A stretch of 64,000 nt of DNA from Struthio camelus (taxonomy: Eukaryota; Chordata; Aves; Struthioniformes; Struthionidae): the NCBI RefSeq assembly GCF_040807025.1, contig NC_090968.1:1488001-1552000 (forward strand), given 5' to 3'. Under the pieces are notes generated by a model that saw nothing but the letters and a program-made list of their open reading frames with translations, was not told where the DNA came from and ran no database searches. Of this stretch, positions 52,866 through 64,000 are shown one piece after another (the stretch's first letter is position 1; each line of letters opens with the position of its first letter). The position numbers and the translations under genes are program-made.

Positions 52866-53444
52866 GCTGGGGGGCTCCTGCGGCACTGTGGGGCAGGGCG
52901 GGGGGACCCCACGGGCACCGCGGGACCCCGAGGGGTCCATGGGGCCGGAGGAGGGGGGGGGCACTGACCCCTGGGGCCGGGGCCCCGTGGGAGGCGCTGG
53001 CCGGGCCTGTCCCCGGGGCACCCGGCACCGCCATTGCCGGCCACGGCGGGCGGCGGGAGGCCCTGGACGGCGGCGGGGGCTCCCGGCTCCCCGGGGGCTC
53101 CGCGGGGCGCCATGGGGCCGCGGGGATGGCGGCGGCGACCCCCGACCGCGCCCGCCCGACTGCCCACAACCAAGATGGCGCCTGCCGCCTCGCCTGCCGT
53201 CACGTGGGGCGGCGGCGGTCTAGCTCGGCCTCCGCGCTCGCTGCCTCGGAACCTTGCCGCGCGGAGCGGGAGGGCGGGGGGGGGAGAGGAGGGAACGGTT
53301 TCCGGACGGGCCGCTGAGGGCGGCGGGCCGCTGGCGGAAGCGCGGGGGGCGCTGTCGGGGGCGGACCGGAAGCGCCCGCCGGGCCCGGTTGCCGTGACAG
53401 CGGCGGCGGCGGCGGCGGCGGGGGGGGCGAAGGCCGGAGCCGCC
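52866..53444 (+). promoter_or_regulatory. NUDCD3: NUDCD3 CpG-island promoter and 5' UTR
   Basis: A CpG-rich, TATA-less block carries CAAGATGGCG at 53171-53180 (YY1-type) and GTCACGTGG with the E-box CACGTG at 53201-53206 (USF/TFE-type), 30 bp apart. The YY1-type element commonly lies just downstream of starts in housekeeping genes, so transcription may begin near 53160. A GGC run precedes the ATG at 53445. Confidence 0.7.
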
Positions 53445-56400
53445 ATGGAGGCCGCGGCGGCGCTGACCGACATGTACGACCAAGCGCTGCTCGGCATCCT
53501 GCAGCACGTCGGCAACGTGGAGGAGTTCCTGCGCGTCCTCTTCGGCTTCCTCTACCGCAAGACCGACTTCTACCGCCTCCTGCTGCGGCCCGGCGACCGC
53601 CTGGGCTTCCCGCCCGGCGCCGCCCAGGCCATGGCCCTCCAGGTACCGGCGGGGCGGCCCCGGGCCTCGCCGCGGCCCCCCGCCCCGGCTCGGCGCCTGA
53701 GGGCCCCCGAGAGCGCCCCCCGCCGCGGCCCTGCCCTCCGAGCCGGCCCCGAGGCCTTGGAGGCCTCAGGGTGGCCGGTGGCCTCGGGAGGGTCGGCGGC
53801 CGGGCCGGGCTGTCGGGCAGGGAGGCCTGAAGGCCCCGTCGGTTGCTGTTGTCCTTCCCGTTGAGCTTTGCAGGCGTGTTTGCGGAGCGACGGTCCCCGC
53901 CGTCTTTGCAGGGGTGGATGTCTCACCCGGTGCTGGAGCCGGAGGGGAGAGGGTGGCTGCCTGGACCTGCCTTGTAGCAGCAGCCTGTGGGGCAAGACCC
54001 AGGAAGGTGGGGGACCCCGAGACCAGGAGGCCACACAGTAAAGCTCCAGCTTGCTGCTGCTGCCTAGTATGCTCCTTGCTGTTCCTCAGAGGAGCAGGGG
54101 CAAGGTGGGAGAGGTGTCCTGGCAGATTGATGGGGGAGTGGATGGCAAGGATCGCCCTTAACAAGAGGACAAGGAGCCCCAAAGGGCAGGCAGGGCCTGT
54201 GAGGCCTTCGCGGGAGGAGCTGGGGCCTGATGCCCTCTCGGAGCTCAGGCAGTGTCGAGGGCAACAGGCGAAGAAGGCAACTGCCAGCAGCACTTTGGGC
54301 AAGTGGGGTTCGCTTTAGGGCTCGCCAGATGCTGCTGACCCAAACTGCGGGAGCTGGGGCTCCTGGGTAGCAGGAAAAAGCGAGAAGAGACTGTGGATGT
54401 CACGTGGAGGGCAGGGCCTTTTTGCGTTGCTGGTAGCAGTCAGAGAGACGGCAAATGCTCCAAACTCTTGTTTCCACAGCTGAGCTGGGCTGGGCTTGGT
54501 ATTTTGAAAACTGAGCGCTAGAGGTCTCTGACTCAAGGCTGTCGCAGTCTGTTATTAATCTTTATTAGGAAGGAGGAAAAGGGCTGAGAGAGATGGGGGC
54601 CTGGCTTGGTGGAGGTGTTCATCTGCTCAGACTAGGGCTTCTTCCCAGCTCTGGCAGCCCGTGGACACGAAGCGGTGGCAGACAGGCCGATGCGAGACCC
54701 CGTTCCCTCTCCCTGCGCCCACCCTGGGGTGGCCCACGGCGGGAGGGAGCCTGTGTCGCCGACCCCCCGGCTGGCGTGTCCCTGTCGCCCAGGGTTGCAC
54801 CCTGCCGCGGGCCTTTGCCGCTTAGCTGTTGTGGTGGCTCTCACGTTTTCCCCAGGGACTGTTTTGGGCTTGTGTGCAAGGAGGGAGACCACAACGCTGT
54901 AACCTAAGTATTTCTCTCCCGAGAGAGATGTTATTTGAGGCTGCCGTTTGCTTGCTCCCTGGCCCTAGCCATGAGGGTCTGGAGTGAAGAGACTGCTCGA
55001 GGCATAGGGTGGTGTGGGGTGCTTCAGAGGGACTTTTTGTCCCCTCTCCTGGCTCGGGGCTTTGGCTGTAGCCCGAGGGGAAGGAGATGGGTTTGAGGTG
55101 TCACCCTGGGTGATCTGCCTCAGGCTGCTTTGAGCTTCGTTTTTGGTGGCGGGTCAGGGGAAACGGTCTATGAATAGCACGTTTGAGTCATGGCCTGGGA
55201 TTCCTGTGGAGATGTAAGGTAATGCCGTGCCTTGACCTCTCTCGGGGAGGGCGATATCTCTCCGTTTGGGATATTTGCCCTTTAGACTGATCTTGGCTTC
55301 ACCCGCTCCTGCCCGGGGTCTGGTCGCAGAGCAGCTGCCGCCCTCGGAGCAGCCGCGGGGCTATTTTCATCAGCTCGCTGCCAGGCTGAGCGGGCGCTGC
55401 CGGCGGGGTGGGCGCAGGAAAAAAAGGCTGTGAGCTCGAGAGAAGGAGCTGGGGGTGGGCACTGAGGAAAGCCGGGACACGGAGGAGTGGGGAAAAAGAA
55501 AGGGATCTCAAAGGGAGAGGAGTGGGACAAATGTCCATCTCCCTCCTCTCCCTTCTCTCGGGCTGCTTTGTCCCGCAGGCCTCTTCCCTGAGCAGGGAAC
55601 AAGCTCTGGTTAAGGGGAATAAGGCAGACCCAATGTGACGCTGCGCGTGTCCTGCTGTAACAGCACTCGTGTGAGGCCTCCCCGCACTGCCCCCCCTTGC
55701 CTTACAAGTACCGAACACAGAGGAAGAAATCAGATCTGCCGGTGCTGCTGCACGCCCTGGCTGGCCTGGGTGTGCCTGGTCCCCGGCCTAGGATCGGTCT
55801 CCTGCGGGAAGCGGAAAGCGCTGAAGTCGGCTCGGAAGTGTTCCCCGGCAGTGTAGGGAAGGGAGCGAGGACTGTATTTGACTCTCGCTTGCTTTCTAGC
55901 CCAGGGCGGGTGTTTACCCTGACGAGTTGCACGGTTCTCTGTTGACTGGAAGGAGTTTTAGCTCTGAGGAGGAGGTGGGGGCACAGATCCATAGTCGTCG
56001 TACCTCCGTCGGCTTCGGCGCTGCTAGGCTGCTCTGTCCATGTGGCAGATTTGCCTTTTAACCTCCAGCCTGCCCTAGATGGTCACAGCGTCTGCTCTGA
56101 ACGGCTAGAAGCAAACTTGAGGGTGGAATTATATCTTGTCATACCGTTGCTTCACCTCCCTAAGAAAGAGTGAAGTGTTGGAGTCTGGTACTGTTGCAGG
56201 GAGCAGGTGGGCTCAGTTCCCTCTGTGGACCAAACTGAGTTGGCTTATTCGGTTTTGAGGTGTGCTGTGCAAATGCCTGAAATCTGGGGTGAAGCAACAG
56301 GGCTCTGCTTTGATGTCCTTTCCCTTGACTCGTTCGGGAGAAAATGCTATCTCCTCGCTGGGGTCAGCTGGCTGGGCCTGGCTTGGGGAGCGACCTTCTT

Positions 56401-57472
56401 ACCCGCCACACCGCTGAGTGGTGCGGAGGGATAGTTTTTCTCTGACAGAGTCCCTTTTTTTCTGCCTGAAAACCAGTCAGTCCTGGCTCAAAACCATGCA
56501 CAAGGTCACTGTTCGTCTCACTCGTGCTGGCTAAACAAGAGCTCAGAGTCCGTTTGCTCTCAGCCAGCACCCTGCCCGCCCCAGGCTGGACCCTACCCTA
56601 CCGGCTGTCATGTAGTTTATCCTGGGGGACCTCGTCCTGTTTATGCCTTGGATGTTGGGTTTGAGCTTTGGGCTTCCAAACAGCTCCTTAGTCAGTGCTG
56701 GAAGGCAAGATGAGGTGAGGGAAGGTGGGGAACTAGCCGGGAGTTCAGCCAGTATTGATGAGGGTGTGCAGAGCAGGCTGGGGAGGCGAGGGAAAGCTAG
56801 TTGCTTTTTGCTGGAATAACCAGCCCCCTTTCCTGTAGCAGAGGCTGATGTGAGTTTGGCTGCTGGAACAGACCCCAAGAAACGGTTTCAAAGCAGCTCC
56901 TAGGAATTTGGGCTTTCTCCAAAGATGTCAGGGTGTTTAATGGGGATGTGCGACTTTCAGAACGATCGGTGGCTGGTTTTGTTGGTGATTTAAGCAACTC
57001 AGACTTGGCAGGGGTAGGGAGTGGGGGGCACATGGATCCTGGAGAGGGAGGGACAGTGATATGTGCCCCGAGTACATGGCGAGTCTCCTTTCCATCTTCC
57101 CCAGCCTCTTAGCCAGAGCTTGGTGGCTTGACGATCTGCTCGGTTCGCTCTCTTTCAGGCATTCAAAGTCTTTGAGCGGATGGCCCGGCAGGACGACGAG
57201 AAGAGACGCCGGGAGCTGGAAGCGAAGCTAAGGAAGAAGGAGGAGGAGGAGGCTGCCGCAGCAGCGGAGAGGGTGAAAGCGTCCCCTGCAGCTCAGGAGA
57301 TCGAGATGGAGTCGACAGCGGAACGCGTGCCGGCACCGGATGCTGGGGGAGCTGCGGGGCCTCGGGAGCTGGCAGCAGCCCAGGACGCAGCCCCGGCAGC
57401 ACCCAGTTCTGCGTCGGCAGAACCGCCCCGGGCTGCTGCCCCGGCAGAGCCCCGGCCAGCAGAACTGCCCAC
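53445..57472 (+). CDS. NUDCD3: NudC domain-containing protein 3, first two coding exons (3'-partial)
   Basis: This is a co-chaperone of the NudC family; the mammalian protein stabilises dynein intermediate chain and works with HSP90. Exons: 53445-53642 (66 codons) and 57159-57472 (104 codons plus two bases). Exon 1 reads MEAAAALTDMYDQALLGILQ, then HVGNVEEFLRVLFGFLYRKT and DFYRLLLRPGDRLGFPPGAA. This is the conserved N-terminal domain of NUDCD3, nearly identical to human after a slightly longer start. Exon 2 begins AFKVFERMARQDDEKRRREL and continues with a charged KLRKKEEEEAAAAAERVK coiled-coil-like stretch. An Ala/Pro/Glu-rich linker follows, longer in Ala/Pro than the human one. The last codon is split (AC|, Thr). 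The CS (p23-like) domain, expected from about residue 185, is encoded downstream of the window. The start context is GCCGCCATGG. Confidence 0.95.
53643..57158 (+). other. NUDCD3: NUDCD3 intron 1
   Basis: The CpG island continues to about 53850. The remainder is unique intronic sequence in which I recognise no exon, RNA gene or interspersed repeat. The acceptor is CTCTCTTTCAG ending at 57158. Confidence 0.6.
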
Positions 57473-60400
57473 GTAAGGGTCTCTCTTATGCTACTTCCTT
57501 CGTGCCCCTAGCAGGGGGGAGGCAGATGATGGGAGCAGTGCGATTGTGTTAGCTGTTCTGTCTTACAGCCCTTGTCCTTGGGGCAGAGGGGCGGTCACCC
57601 CTCCACGGGCACTCGGCTCTTCAGGAAGGTCTCGTGACTTTCCCTTGCGGGCCCCGCGGCTGGAGCAGCTGCGTAATTCCCCGTGGGAGGGCAGAGATCT
57701 GCTCCCCTACAGGTACCTTGTTTTTTTCCCCTCCTCTCTGAACAGAGAGGGTATCATGTCTCTGCGCGCAACCCCGCAGAGCAGTTTGTACGAGCTGCCA
57801 GCTGAGCCGGTCTGTGAGCCTCCCCCCAGCGCTGGCTGTGGTGAGCTGGATCTCTTTGCCGGTGCTCGGCGTAGTGCAGTTGAGCTGATGGTCCTGCCTG
57901 ACCGTAGCAGCTCTGGGAAATCCTGGCACCGTCCCGTTACCCTTTTGCACAGCAATTCAGTGTTGGACTCCCCTGGCTCCCCTCTGTATCTGTGTCCTGA
58001 TAGCATGCTGTGAGACGTCCTAGCAGCCAGGTAGGAGCTCACATAGATAATCGTAATACCGGTGAGTTGCTGTGGGCAGGCCCAGCTGGCAGCGAGGCCA
58101 GCAGTGTCGTCAAATACTTTTGGTTGGAAGAGACCTCTGGAGGTCTCGGGTCCAACCCTCTGCTCAGAGCAGGGCCGACTTTGAAGGTGGATCATGTGCT
58201 GTGACACATTTTCTCTTGAGCTATGTTCTTTGACCAGACTCGATTGCTTTCAAACTGGGCTAAATGGTTTGTTTTTAAAAGATGTCCTTGCTTCACAGTC
58301 CTCCTGGGGTGTCTGTGACTCTTCCACCTTGGGTCTGTGTGCTGACCAGGGGGACATTAGCTTTGGCTCGCCTTTATGAACTGCTTACCTGAGCGTGGGA
58401 TCCTGTGCAGGTTTTTTCTGTTCCTTTATTATGTGTCATCTTAACCCCAGTGCTGGGGGGGGAAAAAAGCCATCTTGCCTTACTTAACTCAATGCTGTGC
58501 AATATGCTTCAAGCTCCTGTTTATCCTTGCTGCCTGAGTCAATATTTTGCTTCACCTGAGGGAGAGGATGCTGTGGACAGGCCTTGGCAGACCACGGTCT
58601 TCTCTTTCCTTCCCCAGTGTCTCTCCTGGTCAGAGCCACTAGTGATGGCCATGCCAAGAGCCTAGGCCCTAAGAACATCCTCTGAGTCCTGTATCGACAC
58701 ACACCAACTCCTTGTAGGGTGTCTCTGTGAGGCCTGTTCCCGTCCGAGGGATTAAACTGTTGCAGGCAAAGGATTATGGGCTCCTCGGGCAGAACTGGAG
58801 GGAGGGGAAAGCGAAGCGCCTGGCGCTGCAACGGAGGCAGCACTGTGCGCTCCCTGGCCCGTGCGGTGCTCCGATTCCCAGCACGCCCGGATGGCCCAGC
58901 AGCCTCCGCAGCGCAGCAGCTGGGGCTCCTCACGCGTCCTTCCGGCCCCTCGATGCATGTGAGGTGGGGCCTGAAGAGCCTTCAAAGCAGGGCCTTTGCG
59001 AGTGCATTTGCTGTGCCTCTAACACTGCTTTCCCGGTTGCGTGGGGGGGCTCTGCTCTAGTTCGTCCCTGCTGTTATCTGAGTGATCCTTGGTGAGGGGA
59101 AGCAGTGGGAACAGGGTGGCGGAGGAGTATGGCTTAGGCCAGTGATCCTTGTCCTCTGGGCCAGTCTTGGACTCATCTGTGGTGAGAACAAGCCTCTGGG
59201 GAGATCCTCAGTCTGGAGAGGTTTTCGGGGGCTGTCAGCCAGTGAGATGGCTGAGAGACAAAATCTTGGAGGCTGTGGAACGATAACTGAAGGGACCGTT
59301 GCAGGCTTGGAGCTTGTATCCTTGGCTCAAGGCAAGGCAGAAGGTAGAAAGGAGGATCTGAACGTGGGAGAAGTAGGGCTGGTGATGGAAGGGTGCCCGC
59401 TTCAGGGGCACAGTGCCTGCCAAGTAACTTGATCAAATGGAAAAGAGGAGAAGGACTTGTGCTTGACTTGACCAGTCTGACACATATCATGCAGGATAAA
59501 AATAAGCCAGAAGCCAAAAATGAAGTCACCTGAAAAGCCAAGTTCTGCTGCCTGTGCTGGAGCTGTCCTGCGAAAGAAAGATCGTCCCCGGGGCTGTCAG
59601 TCTGACACCTCTCACCCGCACAAAATTAACGAGCCAAGAAAAGCCCTGTTAGAGCTGGCAGATCTCTTCTGCCTTGTTCCTCCCCAGGCTGCACAGCCAC
59701 AGCTCTGACCTGTGCGTTTCCAACCCTGCTTTATCCTAAAAGGAAGCGAGAGGGAGAAGCTTAAGCCCCCGGGTGAGGCCCCGAGCAGGAGCGAGCTGAG
59801 GCCGACCTGAACGCAGGCTGCTCATGCCAGGTTGCGGTTCACGTTTGTTGTGTTTTCTCCCCCGTGAAATTTTGACTCAAGCCTTTTGTTGTTGGGGGCA
59901 GCAGCTGTTACAAGTGGTATTTAGCTGCCTAAAAACAGATGTCAAGGCAGCGGGAAGGAAACTGGAGGGATTAGAAAGGAAGCTGAGGGCCGATGAGGGC
60001 GTAGGATGCGTCTCTGACCGTTAGCGCTGCTGGAGCCGACGGGGACGGTTTCTGCTGCAGGGGGTGAGAAGCCTGCGCTTGCTTAGCCGGCTGGCTCGTT
60101 GTGACCGTGCTGCGCGGCGCTCCTGGATGCTGGTACGCAAAGAGCAGCCCTTGCATCTTCCACCCTTCGAACGCCTGCGATGGGACGATCTGACGTCCTA
60201 GATCCTCAAATGCCGTTTCAGATACTCAAATGCTGTTTCGCAGCCTCGGGACGTGGCATCAAACGTGAGGCCCTGCTTAGCACCTCCGTTGCTGATCTAG
60301 CCACGACAAGAAGTTGCCTTCAGCGTAGGTAGCTGAGCAAAGGTGCTCCTGTGGCTTCTGCCCTGGCCGATGGGCTATTTTTCTCCTCTCTATGTGTCTG

Positions 60401-63400
60401 TGCCTTCTCCTGTTGCCCAAAACTGCCTGGCTCGATAAGCCAGTTGAAACATTCACGGGCCCCTTTGCTGCCTCCCCAATTTGTGTGTAGCTGGATCTGC
60501 GCGTGGACGAGTGAAACCAGGCGAAGGCAGCCAAACTAGGTGAGCCTTTTACAGCGCCGTGGTGTCGAGGCCAGGAGCCTGTGTTTCCGAGCTAGCCAGA
60601 CGTGGATAAAAGGGAAAGGTTGTCTGCGGCATCTAAGTAGGGCAGAGAGACCAACAGGTTTATCAAAACGCTGTAGTTGGTTTCTGTGCCTCTGGGGGGC
60701 ACTGGAGCCCCCCAAAAGGTGGCAGGGACAGGAACAGGCATCCAGAGCACCCCCTGCCAGACTATTAATAATTTAACCGGCTGCTTAATTCTGCACAGCC
60801 CCTTCTGAGCAAAACCCCGAGCCACCAGCCTGGTTACGAGGGGCGCATGAATAATGTGCAACTCTGGCAGCAAGGATGCAGGAAAGAGATTAAACAAAAA
60901 TATTTGCCATCTCCCTTCTTTCCCTCTTCCTCCCCCTCCCCCCGCCCGCCCCGATAAGAAAACCACCGCTGCCCAAATCTATATAAAAACTCGCTCGTTC
61001 TGTCAACGTCAGTGCGCTGTAAATGTAGGGCAGGTAACATCCCAGATCTGCCAGCTCCCATCAGAGCCTCGCTTTGCTCCTGGGTTCTGGGACACGTGTT
61101 CGGGAGCATCTTGCGAAGCGCGTCAGGGCGGTAGCAGCCTTTCCAGGGCTGCTCTGTAAGAGGAGAGCAAAATCAAGCCTGTTTTGCAGGTGCAAAGCGT
61201 TGCCGGCGGGATAGGAGGTGAGCTCGGTTCCTTGTTCTGGCCAGGTCTCTCCGAGTCCCTCACCTCTTGCTGCTTTAAAATGACAGTGATGCGATTCCTC
61301 TCCTTTAGGAAGGCTGCCACGTAACCCTGCTGAGGACTGTGGGTGCGTAAAGAGTTAGCGAGGGTCTCTGGAGCTGCGCCAAGGCAGACCGAAGGTTTCC
61401 TTAACGTTGCTGGAGAGGCCGGCTCCTCAGCCTGGCTTGCAGCTGCCCTGGGAGCGCTCCTCCTCCTTCCCCGGCTCGCTGGGAAGGCAGAGGGGAGCGC
61501 CTGCCCTCCTCGCGCCCCCGCCGAGACGGGGCCGCTCCGCGGAGGGAGCGCGAACGCGGTGCTGAGGCTGGTACGCGCCTTGCAGCTGTGCAGCTCGCTG
61601 CAGGCCGCCGAGCTGACTCTTCCCCCATCTGCTCCCAGGAGCCGTCCCCGCCTGAGCTCAGCTCCTAATTTCAAACACCTCCGCTTCACCCGGCACCCCT
61701 CCCCTTCCCCCAACTTGGATTTCGTCCTGCATACATTTGCCACATAGCATTTAAAATAGCGCCCAGCAACCCACGTGTGGCACCGCGCAGCCTGGCCTCG
61801 GCGTTCAGCTGGTGCTTGCCGACTCCAGTTCTTGCTTCCCCTCTTCTCGCTTCTTTCTCCAAGCCTGGACTCTGCTGGGTGCTTTCCCCGTCCTCTCTCG
61901 GGTGCCTCATCCTGGGGGTTCCTCGGGGAACGGGGGGCGGTGATGGCAGGAGGTTCACAGCAGCATCTCTGGAAGCCCCTGCGAGTGTGGAAATGCCCCA
62001 CGTTACTCTTTTCTCTCTGAGCGGTCCCTGCATCTGTCCCTCGCGTCTCTCCTTTCACGTTTTGTCCCTGACAAATCCTCGCGTCACTCCCTTGCGCGCG
62101 GGCCGGGCTTGCTTGTCACCGGACAGGGCACCTGCAGGCTCTCTGTGGCCCTCTGTTAGAGCCTGTGCTGGGCCTGGGAGAACAACCCGCGAGAAAGAGA
62201 AGCAGGGCATTTTCTTCTCAGGCGGGGGAAGTCTCCAAGGAAGGACCTTTTGGGACGGGGGGCTGACGTGACTGTGCAGGCGATGGAGACGCGGGGCTCG
62301 GGGTCCGTGCTGCGGCTGAGGCATCTCCGGAAGCCTAGAGGGAGATGCGGAAGGGGCTTGTGTGCCCCCGTCCGGAGACGGTCAGGTGGAGGGCTCCAGG
62401 GAGCTCTTGCAGCACCTTGCTTCTCGGCAGATCTGCGTTTCTAGCTAAAATGGGTCCCGACCTGATGTTAGCAAGCCCTCAGGGTCTAGCACCGAGTGTA
62501 TCCTGTTCCTGGGGAAGATAGGCAGAGGATAGGATGGCCGCAGCACTGGCAATGTCAGCGAGGAGTTAGTTTGCTTCCCCCAGGCAGAGGCCACGCACGG
62601 ACTCTAACCGCTTATCCCTGATGCGACTCCAGCCCGGCTCCTGCCTCTCTCCCCTGGCAGCAGGGAGCTGCCGGTCCCTCCACCCTCCCGTCCGCGTAGG
62701 CCCGCGGCTCGGCGCGGAGCAGCAGCACCTGCCTGACCCAGTTCGTGCTGGCTTGCTTTGCGCAGCGCGCCCAGAGCTGGAAAGTTTCCAGGGCTCTGAA
62801 CAGGAGCGGCGAAATGCCGGGTCCCGGCGAGGGCCCTTATCCGCCGGGAAGGGTTTGCAGCTGCTGCTGCTGGGGGGCACGGCATGGCGCGACTTGTGTT
62901 TCTGAGCTGGAGCAAGATGAAATTGGGGCCTGGAGACCTCCGCGGCCCAACCGTGCATTGACTGCAGCAGATCCCTTCTGCTTAGAGAGCAGAAAAGAGG
63001 TGGCAGGAAGGGGCTGTGGTGAGAAGGGGATTGTTTTCAGCTCCATCGCTACCTTGCTTTGAGCTGCCTGGAAAACCTGTAGCTCTTTTGCCCTGTGTGA
63101 CCTGGGGAGCTGATTTCCACCACCGCTGCGGCGCGGTTGCGCTGGGGAAGGGTACGAAAAGGCAGCAGCGTTTGCTGCGCCCCGTCCTGGCGCTGGGCGA
63201 GGGCCCGCCGCGCTAAGTGGGTGGCTGCGATTGGCAGTGACCTACAAAATCGCTCGTGTACTTCCCGGCTCGCTGTCCCTAGCGAGAGGCAGAATAAAAT
63301 TGGACTGAAACGTGTTAATCTGGTGAGCTGACTCCTCCGACGCTCCGGCTCTCCCGAGAGCGGCCGCTTCCATTCCTGGAGGCCTGTGCGGCTCGGCATT

Positions 63401-64000
63401 AACCCTTTGCCGAGCACGCCGCGCTGCCTCCTGAAGATGACACGGCAGCGCTTTGGGAAATTTCCACGAGCCTCCTGTGTGAATCTAATTCAACTTAGCA
63501 ACCGCTTGGCTTTGCTGAAAGCCCAGATGGATCCCCCACCCACCCCGTTACAAGGTGCTTGCAGTAGGTTTTCAGTGTGGATTCATTCTCCTAAGGGTTT
63601 CGGTGGAGATGGGACCGGAAGCGGCAAAATTCCCCATCTGCGGAGGGAAAGCTGATCACCCTGAGCAGAGCAGCGCGGCTGCTGGTATCGTTGTGGGTGC
63701 CGGCTGCACCCACCTGACTCGGAGGCCAATTTTGTTGGACTCGGAGGCGATGTTGTCCCAAGTTTTTCCTGGCGCGCCTTTCCCGCGAGCGAAGGCCGGG
63801 GAAGGGAGCAGAGCCTGCGTTCCCCTGCGGATGCTCCTGTTCCGCTGGCTCCGGCGCTGCCCGGCCCAGAAGCCGGTGAAACCGGTTTCCGTCCCCGACG
63901 TCCCTTTGGGCTTTCTTGGTGAGCTCATCGGCGCAGCGCGGAGTCCGCCGTCTTCTTCCAGCCTGCCCCAGAAAGGTGGAGCCGATCCCGATCCATGTTT
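57473..64000 (+). other. NUDCD3: NUDCD3 intron 2 (runs to window end)
   Basis: I searched for the next expected peptide (a QEQFQKNPDSYNGA-like exon) and did not find it, so the third exon should lie beyond 64000. The stretch contains one CR1-like fragment (58115-58181), AT-rich islets near 60760-60900, and CpG-richer stretches around 61440-61640 and 62640-62850. No further gene is supported. Confidence 0.55.
58115..58181 (+). mobile_element. CR1 LINE 3'-end fragment
   Basis: TTTGGTTGGAAGAGACCTCT followed by GGAGGTCTCGGGTCCAACCC and TCTGCTCAGAGCAGGGC matches the well-known avian CR1 3' region (GGTTGGAAGGGACCTCTGGAG...GTCCAACCCCCTGCTCAAAGCAGGG), with several substitutions and a small gap. It is a 5'-truncated, old copy in NUDCD3 intron 2, with no coding potential. 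CR1 is the dominant retroposon of birds and other archosaurs and turtles, so it supports the lineage call. Confidence 0.8.

Noticed and set aside
51599-53317. Gly/Trp/Leu repeat frames downstream of PGAM2
   Set aside because: They translate the 60.5-bp array. No start, splice or family evidence supports a gene between PGAM2 and NUDCD3.
59519-59708. Possible third NUDCD3 exon near 59520 (Lys/Pro-rich frame)
   Set aside because: It lacks the expected conserved residues before the CS domain and has no phase-2 acceptor matching the split Thr codon at 57472.

Overview
The window is vertebrate nuclear DNA, most likely from a bird. Five host genes lie on the + strand with GT-AG introns: the 3' part of OGDH, all of ZMIZ2, PPIA and PGAM2, and the first two coding exons of NUDCD3. 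The proteins are close to their vertebrate orthologues. Introns are short, GC content is very high from about 28 to 53.6 kb, GC-rich minisatellites are abundant, and one fragment looks like a CR1 LINE 3' end. That combination fits an avian GC-rich microchromosome. A crocodilian or turtle cannot be excluded by eye.

Layout. 1-27771: OGDH from its fourth coding exon to the stop. The transit-peptide exons are upstream of the window. There are two mutually exclusive exons (3002-3092, 3227-3329) and an optional 45-nt exon (9155-9199). 28.4-29.7 kb: CA/CG-rich repeat, then the ZMIZ2 CpG-island promoter and noncoding first exon, which holds a strong-context uORF. 29.7-38.8 kb: ZMIZ2, with a 57-bp-unit minisatellite in intron 1 and another in intron 8. 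38.8-41.5 kb: intergenic, holding an AT-rich motif cluster and an AGCCCCACA array. 41.6-45.4 kb: PPIA. 45.4-48.4 kb: intergenic, ending in two arrays, the second reaching to about 60 bp from the PGAM2 TATA box. 48.5-51.4 kb: PGAM2, whose two introns are largely minisatellite. 51.5-52.9 kb: a 60.5-bp-unit array. 53.0-64.0 kb: NUDCD3 CpG-island promoter, exons 1-2 and intronic sequence. The remaining exons are downstream of the window.

The genes do not form one pathway. OGDH is the E1 subunit of the mitochondrial 2-oxoglutarate dehydrogenase complex, PGAM2 is muscle glycolytic phosphoglycerate mutase, PPIA is cytosolic cyclophilin A, ZMIZ2 is a nuclear PIAS-like coactivator, and NUDCD3 is a dynein/HSP90 co-chaperone. 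Their close packing is a synteny feature.

I found no new gene system, CRISPR array, tRNA or rRNA. The most noteworthy points are the frame logic of OGDH alternative splicing, the ZMIZ2 uORF, and the series of at least eight unrelated minisatellite families. Several of these run long open frames that should not be annotated as proteins. Exon edges were read by eye and checked by codon phase and family similarity. Array edges are approximate.
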